Shown: positions 5,162 through 11,210 of the stretch, in pieces | How the letters are laid out: every line of letters starts with the position of its first letter | Numbering within the stretch: the stretch's first letter is position 1 | The notes under the pieces: generated by a model | Told to the model about the DNA's origin: nothing | The model's database searches: none | The model's input: only the letters and a program-made list of their open reading frames with translations | Position numbers and translations under genes: made by a program | Source: Dehalococcoidia bacterium | Lineage (GTDB): Bacteria; Chloroflexota; Dehalococcoidia; GIF9; AB-539-J10 | Length of the DNA: 11,210 nt | Direction: 5' to 3' | Assembly: GCA_030606765.1 (NCBI GenBank) | Contig: JAUWFX010000045.1 | Coordinates: forward strand, 1-11,210

Positions 5162-8100
5162 ATGGGTTTCATTCATCTTCACGTCCACTCTCAATATAGC
5201 TTTCTTGACGGAGCTTCGTCTCTAGATGAACTACTGGATAAAGCTGTTTCCCTGAGAATGCCTGTCTTAGCTCTAACGGACCATAATCGGTTGACCGGTG
5301 CCATTCGTTTCTATAGCAAAGCCAGAGCAGCAGGAATCAAACCGATAATAGGTGCTGAGGTTGATCTGGACGGCGGGTATCATTTAACGCTACTTTGTAA
5401 GAATGCTGACGGATACTCAAACCTCTGTCGATTAATAACGCAAGCTCACCTGTCGAATCGAGATAGGAAACCGGCAGCAACCAGGGAGATGCTGCGGAAT
5501 CACAGCAGCGGACTGATTGCTCTGAGTGGTTGCAGTAAGGGTGAAATACCTGCCCTCATCGCTGAAGGTAAGCGTAATAAAGCTAAAGAAGCAGCGTGCT
5601 TCTATAGAGAAGTCTTTGGTAAAGACTTTTTCATAGAGCTCATCCGCTATCCTTCCAGAGAAGGGATTTCTGACAGTTACCGGCTTGCTTCATTTGCCGA
5701 GGAAAATAATCTACCGGTAGTAGCTACCAACAATGTCCATTACGCTGAAATCAAAGAATACAGGATCAAAGAGCTGCTTAATGCTATCGACCGGATCATG
5801 CCGGCTTCTCAATTGGAGGGTTATCGCACTGTAGAGCAATATCTGAAATCGCAGCAGGAAATGATGAAGCTCTTCAGAGACCTGCCTGAAGCTATAAAGA
5901 ATACCGAGGAGATTGCTTCAAGGTGTAATCTGGAGTTGGAACTGGGGAAGCCTCGCTTCCCTAAGTTTCATATTCCAGAGGGTGAGTCTGATTACGGTTA
6001 TCTTAGAAAGATAGCTTTTGCGGGAGCTGAAAGAAAATACGGTTTGCTATCCGATTCAATAAAGAACCGTCTTGAGCACGAGCTTGATACTATTAATAAA
6101 CTTGAATTTTGCAGTTACTTCCTGGTGGTCTGGGATATAGTCCGCTGGGCGAAAAGTAGAGATATAAGATGTCAAGCAAGGGGGAGTGCCGTAGATAGCC
6201 TGGTTGTCTACGCACTCGATATCAGCAATGTTAATCCTGTTGAATATAACCTGCTCTTTGAACGTTTCATGCATCCTTTAAGATATGAACCTCCCGACAT
6301 CGATTTGGATGTTGACAGAAGACGAAGGGATGAGGTGAGAGACTACATCTACCAGAAGTATGGTGCTGAGAATGTTGCTTGCGTGGGAACGATAAATACC
6401 TATATGGCAAGAGGTGCTATCCGTGACATCGGCAAAGCTCTACAGATACCAAAGGCGATAATTGAAGAGGCTTGCCAAGGTATCCACTGGTTATCTGCTT
6501 CCAGGCTTATGGAGTATGCCGATACGCTCCCTGAGCTAAAGCATAGCACCGTCTACAAGAAAGAAGAACTTGCTGACTTCTTTAAGCTATGCACTGCTAT
6601 AGACGGATTCCCCAAGCATATGTCCGTCCACCTGGGAGGGTTGCTGATCGGTAGTGGGAAGCTGTCTGATTTAGTCCCCCTTGAATGGTCTGGTGGAGGG
6701 GATATTATCAGTCAGTATGACAAAGATGACATCGAGAGGTTGGGGATTGTAAAACTGGATTTGTTATCACTCCCTACTCTGACTGTCATTGAGGATACAC
6801 TGAGCAACATCAAGCAGAGTCGTGGAATTGACATTGACATAGAGAAGATACCAGGAAACGATCCCGCGGCTTTTAGCATACTCAGAGACGGAAAGACTAT
6901 CGGGACATTTCAGCTTGAATCACCGTCACAAAGAGAAATGGCCGGTAGACTTCTGCCGGATAGCTTTGAAGATATCATCGTGTCCATATCCCTGGTCCGT
7001 CCCGGTCCGCTCAAGTCCAATATGGATAAAGATTACCTGCCCAGAAGACATGGCAAAGAACCTGTGAAGTATCTCCATCCTAAGCTGAAAAACGCTCTCG
7101 GTGAGACTTTGGGAGTAATCCTCTATCAAGAGCAAGTCCTCAAAGTTGCTCATGATTTAGCCGGAATGAGTTACGCTGAAGCGGATGGTTTCAGACGGGC
7201 CATGACTCATGAACGGACTGAACAGGAAATGGAGAAAATGAGAGACTCCTTTATTTCCCGAGCTGTTGGGGATGGTATCGGTAAAAATATAGCTGAAAAG
7301 GTATTTAAGCAACTGGCTGCTTTTGCTGCCTATGGATTCTGCAAGGGACATGCTTGCGCTTACGCTATTACCGCTTATCAAACGCTCTGGTTGAAGAGTC
7401 ATTACCCTGCTGAATTCCTGGCAGCAGTATTGTCTAATCAGCCTATGGGTTATTATCCGTCTCATGTCCTTGTAGCTGAAGCAAAGAGGTTTGGAGTCGA
7501 AGTCTTACCACCCGATATAAACAATTCCTCAGACCACTATACAGTAGAGAAAGGGGCAATACGAGTTAGCCTCAAGCAACTAAAGGGAATGTCTGAAAAA
7601 GCATTGGAATCCATATTATCGGCAAGAGCAGAGCATAAATTCACTTCTCTAAGAGACTTTGCATTGAGAACCGATGTCAGTCAACCTATTCTGGAAAACC
7701 TGGTTAAAGTAGGTGCTTTTGATTCTCTGGGTAATCAGAATAACTTGCTAGTACAGCTTCCCAAGCTATCAGAACTTAAACACAAAGTAATCCGGGGTAC
7801 AGTGTCACTCTTTGAAGATGCTGCACTCAAAGCAGATACATCCATGGATTTCTCTATTGATGATAAAAAGTCCAGGTTGTTTATTGAGAGAGAGCTGCTA
7901 TCATTGAACCTATCGGCACATCCCCTCGATTTCTATGACTCCGATAATGGAATCACCAAAATGAAAGACCTCCCCTCAATTCCTGCCGGCAGGAGGGTCA
8001 AGCTAATGGGATCCGTGATACGTTATGAGACTCCGCCTACGAGGAGTGGAAAGCGGGTAGTCTACGTGATAATGGAAGATGGAACGGGAATAGCAGATGT

Positions 8101-8317
8101 GACCGTGTTTAGCGATGTCCAGGAGAAATGCGGTCAAGTCCTATTTCGCGAAAGTTGGCTAACAGTCAAAGGTAAGATCCAGAGGAGAGGTCAGAAAGCT
8201 ACTTCTATAATTGCTGAAGAATTGTATCCACTAAGCAGGATAGAACGCTCTGTTGTTCATGAGAACAATAAAGCAAGCTATGCTCAGTCGCAGATCTGGG
8301 ATTATGTCCAGAGCTGA
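5162..8317 (+). CDS. dnaE2: Error-prone DNA polymerase III alpha subunit, DnaE2/ImuC type
   Basis: A C-family polymerase of 1,051 residues, within the usual 1,030-1,090 of DnaE2. Order: PHP domain (about 1-200, HLHVHSQYSFLDGAS and LTDHN), polymerase palm and fingers (about 280-800), helix-hairpin-helix (about 826-856), clamp-motif-like TVSLFED (880-886), and OB fold (about 943-1020). The catalytic Asp triad is intact: D379 and D381 in PDIDLD, and D533 in VKLDLL. DnaE2 rather than DnaE1 is indicated by CQARGSAVDS, KHMSVHLGG (485-493), QYDKDDIERLGIVKLD and NQPMGYYPSHVLVAEAKRFGVEV (from 759). ATG 5162 is chosen because GAGG (5150-5153) lies 8 nt before it and the protein then starts MGFIHLHVHS. 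TTG 5144 and ATG 5156 are in frame. DnaE2 makes mutagenic bypass of lesions, normally with ImuB and ImuA'; neither is here. Confidence 0.93.
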   Translation: MGFIHLHVHSQYSFLDGASSLDELLDKAVSLRMPVLALTDHNRLTGAIRFYSKARAAGIKPIIGAEVDLDGGYHLTLLCKNADGYSNLCRLITQAHLSNRDRKPAATREMLRNHSSGLIALSGCSKGEIPALIAEGKRNKAKEAACFYREVFGKDFFIELIRYPSREGISDSYRLASFAEENNLPVVATNNVHYAEIKEYRIKELLNAIDRIMPASQLEGYRTVEQYLKSQQEMMKLFRDLPEAIKNTEEIASRCNLELELGKPRFPKFHIPEGESDYGYLRKIAFAGAERKYGLLSDSIKNRLEHELDTINKLEFCSYFLVVWDIVRWAKSRDIRCQARGSAVDSLVVYALDISNVNPVEYNLLFERFMHPLRYEPPDIDLDVDRRRRDEVRDYIYQKYGAENVACVGTINTYMARGAIRDIGKALQIPKAIIEEACQGIHWLSASRLMEYADTLPELKHSTVYKKEELADFFKLCTAIDGFPKHMSVHLGGLLIGSGKLSDLVPLEWSGGGDIISQYDKDDIERLGIVKLDLLSLPTLTVIEDTLSNIKQSRGIDIDIEKIPGNDPAAFSILRDGKTIGTFQLESPSQREMAGRLLPDSFEDIIVSISLVRPGPLKSNMDKDYLPRRHGKEPVKYLHPKLKNALGETLGVILYQEQVLKVAHDLAGMSYAEADGFRRAMTHERTEQEMEKMRDSFISRAVGDGIGKNIAEKVFKQLAAFAAYGFCKGHACAYAITAYQTLWLKSHYPAEFLAAVLSNQPMGYYPSHVLVAEAKRFGVEVLPPDINNSSDHYTVEKGAIRVSLKQLKGMSEKALESILSARAEHKFTSLRDFALRTDVSQPILENLVKVGAFDSLGNQNNLLVQLPKLSELKHKVIRGTVSLFEDAALKADTSMDFSIDDKKSRLFIERELLSLNLSAHPLDFYDSDNGITKMKDLPSIPAGRRVKLMGSVIRYETPPTRSGKRVVYVIMEDGTGIADVTVFSDVQEKCGQVLFRESWLTVKGKIQRRGQKATSIIAEELYPLSRIERSVVHENNKASYAQSQIWDYVQS

Positions 8318-8417
8318 TATGGAAGCCATAAATGACAATTTGCGCGCTGCACTAAGTCTGACGTGAGGTTTATAGAAAAAGCTGCTGCTATCTTAGATAT
8401 TATCAGTGAGTAGTTTG

Positions 8418-8440
8418 TGGTGTCCCTGGAATTCGCTCAA
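8418..8440 (+). repeat. Direct repeat, right copy (TGGTGTCCCTGGAATTC core)
   Basis: Same 17-bp core and orientation as 3618-3634, with the TCAA tail shared. It lies 100 bp past the dnaE2 stop, so the two copies enclose DUF72, the inverted repeats, DUF6504 and dnaE2. Confidence 0.75.
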
Positions 8441-8442
8441 GC

Positions 8443-8475
8443 CTCAATACATCTGCTGTGTGCTACAGTATTGAG
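8443..8475. other. Hairpin between dnaE2 and its terminator
   Basis: CTCAATAC (8443-8450) and GTATTGAG (8468-8475) form a perfect 8-bp stem with a 17-nt loop. There is no T run, so it is not a terminator by itself. It begins 3 nt after the direct repeat and may protect the 3' end of the transcript or be part of that repeat element. Confidence 0.45.
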
Positions 8476-8484
8476 CATATGACC

Positions 8485-8512
8485 GGGGCTGGCAGATGCC
8501 AGCCCCATTTTT
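8485..8512 (+). terminator. Rho-independent terminator of the DUF6504-dnaE2 unit
   Basis: Perfect 9-bp GC-rich stem GGGGCTGGC / GCCAGCCCC (8485-8493 and 8498-8506), loop AGAT, then A and five T. It lies 168 nt after dnaE2 and 10 nt before the 3' end of the convergent protease gene. The minus strand has no matching T run, so it acts mainly on dnaE2. Confidence 0.85.
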
Positions 8513-8522
8513 CTAAATATTT

Positions 8523-10115
8523 TTACCAATCTATTGAACCGGTTAGTGTGCCGGTGAGATCATAAATGATGTCACCCTTGGTCACCCTATCAACCACGAA
8601 GGTAAACGTAGTTCCAGAAGACGGGTTCTTTACCGACTTGGACAGCAGGGATACGCTTCCACTCGCATCTGCAATTCCTGAAACAGTACTGTAAGCAGGT
8701 TCCACCCAGTGACCCTCAACCGTGGCACCATCTATCCCGACACTCACTGTTGCTATTGCCCAAACGAATACGTTCGGACCAGCAGTCCGGTAGGCAGTAT
8801 CCATGCTGATGTTAACGTCCACAGTTGGTTGAGTGGGAGCCTCAGCTACTGTAAGCGTAGCTGTATCAGTGACGCCGTTTGAGGCTGCCGTGATGGTAAC
8901 AGTGCCTTCAGATACGCCGGTGGCGAGCCCTGAAGCAGTGATAATAGCAACATCAGGATTACTACTTGTCCAGGTCACTGATTCAGTCAGGTCTGCGGTG
9001 CTCCCATCAGAGTATGTCCCGGTAGCTGTGAACTGCTGGGTACTACCCTCTGCTATCGATGCAGTCTTTGGCGTTACCGCAATTGACTCTAACGCCGGCG
9101 GAGGGGCCGCTGAAATCCCGAGCCCATCAATAATGTAACTCGCCTTGCAAACTATGGCGTAGCTGGGGGAGGCGGCAAAAGCCAGTCCAACAAAGCTTCC
9201 ACCTTTATCCACCAAGGAGCCAGAGTCCCCCGATTCTATGAAGGGCTGAAATACTGCAATCTGATCCACGAAGTAAGCCCGTTTAGTCAGGGTGTACGAG
9301 ACCCAGACGGAGGCATTGGTGACATACACCTCGCTTGTGGTTACTCCAGTCGTCCGGCCAGATTTCCTTACGATATCCTCGGCAGTGACCGTAGTCGTCC
9401 CTGAAACCTGGTAATTACTTGTTTCACCAAATTGCCAGCCACTCGACCCTTCAACATCAAGGGTGGCTATAGCAGCATCAGCGTAGTTTGGCGCTCTACC
9501 CGTAAACTTAATAGGTATATACTGCTCTAGTGTCCCGACCTGATTGTCTGATGTTCCTCCATCATAGCTTCCAGGCTGGATAATGGGTGTCCCTGCCGGG
9601 AGGAAATTGTTTGCTAGGTCCATGGCGATGACGTGAGCATTAGAGAGAATCTTGTTGTCATAGGTTACCATGCCTAGGGTTCCGGCCCAGCCTTGCCCCT
9701 CAATGTAGGCTGATACGCTTATCCCACCGATAAGAGGGCTGACCTCGGTTAGCCTATCATCGCTAACTGTGTTTGTTTGGCTGGGAGCTATGGGTTCCGC
9801 TACCTGGGTGGGAAGTGCCTGGAATCTCCCGGTAATCTCCGTCCGCACAGGGAAGCCTTCAAAGCGGCCCGGAGTTTTTCCTTTCGCCTGTTCATTCTCT
9901 AGGAAGACGATGATTTCACCTGCTTCTTCCGAATGGGCGATTCCGGCAAATCCAGGCAAGCCCGCAAGTTTTTCCTCCAGGACCTGTCTGGCCTTCTCCA
10001 GAGGCGGCTTTCCCTGGCTAGAATTTCCGCCGGCTAAAGCTGGCCCGGAACTAAAAAGCAGCAAACCAATGAGAACCAGTGATATGGAAATGAAAACATT
10101 CTTTCTTTTGCCCAT
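8523..10115 (-). CDS. Secreted trypsin-like serine protease with Big2 domain
   Basis: 530 residues. A Sec signal peptide (1-28: KRK, a hydrophobic core, then ALA before GG) indicates export. A pro-like region follows (about 30-125). The chymotrypsin-fold domain (about 128-335) has the whole triad: His161 in LSNAHVI, Asp213 in YADAAIA and Ser298 in ESGDSGS, with KSGRTTG (251-257) as in bacterial S1 relatives. A bacterial Ig-like Big2 domain spans about 342-424 (IAVTPKTASIAEGSTQQFTATGTYSDGS). A second beta-rich domain (about 432-530) with GATVEGHW and DASGSVS resembles domains that end exported peptidases. No sortase motif or terminal membrane helix is seen, so it is probably released or held by the beta domains. 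A strong GAGGAGGAG lies about 5 nt before the ATG. Substrate unknown. Confidence 0.88.
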   Translation of the reverse strand: MGKRKNVFISISLVLIGLLLFSSGPALAGGNSSQGKPPLEKARQVLEEKLAGLPGFAGIAHSEEAGEIIVFLENEQAKGKTPGRFEGFPVRTEITGRFQALPTQVAEPIAPSQTNTVSDDRLTEVSPLIGGISVSAYIEGQGWAGTLGMVTYDNKILSNAHVIAMDLANNFLPAGTPIIQPGSYDGGTSDNQVGTLEQYIPIKFTGRAPNYADAAIATLDVEGSSGWQFGETSNYQVSGTTTVTAEDIVRKSGRTTGVTTSEVYVTNASVWVSYTLTKRAYFVDQIAVFQPFIESGDSGSLVDKGGSFVGLAFAASPSYAIVCKASYIIDGLGISAAPPPALESIAVTPKTASIAEGSTQQFTATGTYSDGSTADLTESVTWTSSNPDVAIITASGLATGVSEGTVTITAASNGVTDTATLTVAEAPTQPTVDVNISMDTAYRTAGPNVFVWAIATVSVGIDGATVEGHWVEPAYSTVSGIADASGSVSLLSKSVKNPSSGTTFTFVVDRVTKGDIIYDLTGTLTGSIDW

Positions 10116-10201
10116 CTCTCCTCCTCACCTTAAATTTTTAATCGCTTTTACCCTCTTACAATTACACCGGTAATAGTGTAGTTTTTCTAAAATCTGAGTC
10201 T

Positions 10202-10232
10202 ATTATATATCACCCCCCCACCCCGCTGTCAA
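10202..10232 (-). promoter_or_regulatory. Protease promoter with a C/G tract in the spacer
   Basis: On the minus strand a perfect TTGACA (10232-10227) faces TATATAAT. Spacing is 19 bp to TATAAT (10207-10202) or 17 bp to the overlapping TATATA (10209-10204). The spacer contains seven consecutive C (10213-10219, G on the transcribed sense) and then four more after one A. The leader is about 80 nt and contains overlapping short dyads (ATTAC-accg-GTAAT at 10161-10174; TACAC/GTGTA at 10163-10180). Confidence 0.6.
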
Positions 10233-10361
10233 ACGTTTTTGAGATTTTTTCTCGTCCTGATTTTGGGTCGCATAACTCAGAGGCTACACTTTTCGCCCTT
10301 TTGTTAAGCGGTGAACAAAACGCTATGTTGTGCAACGAGGTAACAGAGCAAGCAAGTGTCA

Positions 10362-10380
10362 CACAAAAGCCTCTTTTGTG
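10362..10380 (-). other. Hairpin past the arsM stop
   Basis: CACAAAAG-cct-CTTTTGTG is a perfect 8-bp stem starting 30 nt after the arsM stop codon. It lacks a clean T run on the minus strand, so termination is possible but unproven. A second dyad, TTTTGTT-N8-AACAAAA (10299-10320), lies further along. The rest of the 294-bp gap to the protease gene holds its promoter and no gene I can support. Confidence 0.45.
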
Positions 10381-10409
10381 ACCCAAGCAACCAAACAAGC
10401 TATTGTTAC

Positions 10410-11210
10410 CTACTTTGGTTTGACTGCAGAAACCTTCACGCTAACGATTGAGCTTGCCATCGCTGTCAAAGTTTCGTGAGATATTGATGAATCCTTGATA
10501 ACTGCCTGCGCCGTAGGGTCATTAGCCACATACTCGACAGGGACAAGCGTCTCACCAATGACCATGACATCCTGGAATCCAGCCGCCCTTATTGCTTTGA
10601 TGTAATCGGGTTTCATGGCTGCCCCACCGATACAACTAACATACGCCTCGATAGAGTTCAGGATAGTAGATGGAAGTGGCTTCAGCAGTACAATATCTGA
10701 GACCATCAGTCTTCCGCTCGGTTTAAGCGCCCGGTATGCCTCAGCAAATACCCTCTCCTTGTCAGGCGAGAGATTGATGACGCAATTTGAGATAACAAGA
10801 TCAGCCAGGTTATCTTCCACCGGCAGGTTTTCAATCTCACCGAGCCGGAACTCCACGTTCGAGTAGCCGCCTTTTGAGGCATTCTCCCTTGCTTTGGCTA
10901 CCATCTCAGGCGTCATATCAACGCCGACAACCCTGCCATGCCTGCCAACCTTGCTGGCAGCCAGAAAGCAGTCGAAGCCGGCGCCGGAGCCGAGGTCAAT
11001 GACAATCTCCCCTTCTTTTATGGAGGCGAGGGCAACCGGGTTACCACATCCCAGACCCAAATTCGCCCCCTCAGGTACTGCCCGAAGCTCTTCATCCGAG
11101 TAGCCTATCTTCCGGCCTATGTCCTGCGCCGAAACCGTGCTGCCACAGCACGGACTCTCCGGAGCGCAGCAGGAGCTACCCTGCCTGGCAACCTCGCTGT
11201 AGTTACGTTT
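10410..11210 (-). CDS. arsM: Arsenite S-adenosylmethyltransferase ArsM, N-terminus just off window
   Basis: Uses SAM to methylate As(III) in the cytoplasm, giving methylated and volatile arsenicals. 266 residues are visible and the frame is still open at base 11210; the family has about 270-280, so only a few residues are missing. The TTG at 11060 is internal. Seen in order: YSEVARQ, N-terminal cysteines SSCC (14-15) and PCCG (21-22), IGYSDEELRAVPEGANLGLGCGNP (36-58), SAM-binding VIDLGSGAGFDCFLAA (70-85), GVDMTPEM, and SNCVINLSPDK with Cys143. Then YVSCIGGA with Cys193. By alignment from memory, Cys143 and Cys193 correspond to the As(III)-binding pair C174/C224 of algal ArsM, so the site looks intact. 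No ArsR or other ars gene lies in the window; the promoter is beyond the edge. Confidence 0.95.
   Translation of the reverse strand, partial: KRNYSEVARQGSSCCAPESPCCGSTVSAQDIGRKIGYSDEELRAVPEGANLGLGCGNPVALASIKEGEIVIDLGSGAGFDCFLAASKVGRHGRVVGVDMTPEMVAKARENASKGGYSNVEFRLGEIENLPVEDNLADLVISNCVINLSPDKERVFAEAYRALKPSGRLMVSDIVLLKPLPSTILNSIEAYVSCIGGAAMKPDYIKAIRAAGFQDVMVIGETLVPVEYVANDPTAQAVIKDSSISHETLTAMASSIVSVKVSAVKPK

Noticed and set aside
8319..8366. 15-codon frame starting one base after the dnaE2 stop
   Set aside because: No ribosome-binding site beyond coupling distance, no recognisable sequence, and too short to support.
10210..10398. 62-codon minus-strand frame between protease and arsM
   Set aside because: It overlaps the protease promoter, ends in the poly-G tract, has no ribosome-binding site and shows no protein-like pattern.

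Overview
This window looks like a piece of a Dehalococcoidia-type Chloroflexota chromosome, or a similar anaerobic sediment or groundwater bacterium. The inference rests on the mix of proteins (a thiolase, an archaeal/thermophile-type THEP1 NTPase, a DUF166 protein otherwise common in archaea, ArsM) and on short palindromic GTCATTGCGAG repeats of a kind I associate from memory with such genomes. No rRNA or tRNA is present to fix the taxonomy. By eye, the flanking genes (thiolase, THEP1, DUF166, protease, ArsM) are moderately G+C rich, while about 2,800-8,400 is more A+T rich.

Layout. 2-760: C-terminal two thirds of an acetyl-CoA acetyltransferase-type thiolase, closed by a terminator. 908-1521: a two-gene unit of a 32-residue basic peptide and a THEP1 NTPase joined by an ATGA overlap. 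1467-1593 and 2668-2794: a 127-bp direct repeat (about 94% identical) that duplicates the 3' end of the THEP1 gene and its downstream DNA; the DUF166 gene (1816-2628) lies between the copies. 2937-3531: a palindrome-embedded promoter, a structured leader or small RNA of about 160 nt ending in a perfect terminator, and immediately after it a small DUF5658-type membrane protein. 3648-4532 (minus): a DUF72/YecE TIM-barrel protein. 4638-4819: nested inverted repeats (MITE-like). 4841-8317: a strong promoter with a dyad in its spacer drives a stand-alone DUF6504 protein and a DnaE2/ImuC-type error-prone DNA polymerase. 8523-10115 (minus): a secreted trypsin-like serine protease with a Big2 domain, whose likely promoter has a C tract in its spacer. 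10410-11210 (minus): ArsM arsenite methyltransferase, missing only its extreme N-terminus at the window edge.

How the genes work together. The clearest functional unit is the DUF6504-DnaE2 pair, which resembles a damage-inducible translesion ('mutasome') module but has no ImuA or ImuB partner in view. The region carrying DUF72, DUF6504 and DnaE2 is bounded by two same-orientation copies of a 17-bp core repeat (3618 and 8418). That boundary, the lower G+C and the repeats suggest an acquired accessory segment. The most unusual points are this bounded repair cassette with an operator-like dyad in its promoter, the THEP1 3'-end duplication around DUF166, and the terminator placed just ahead of the DUF5658 ribosome-binding site.
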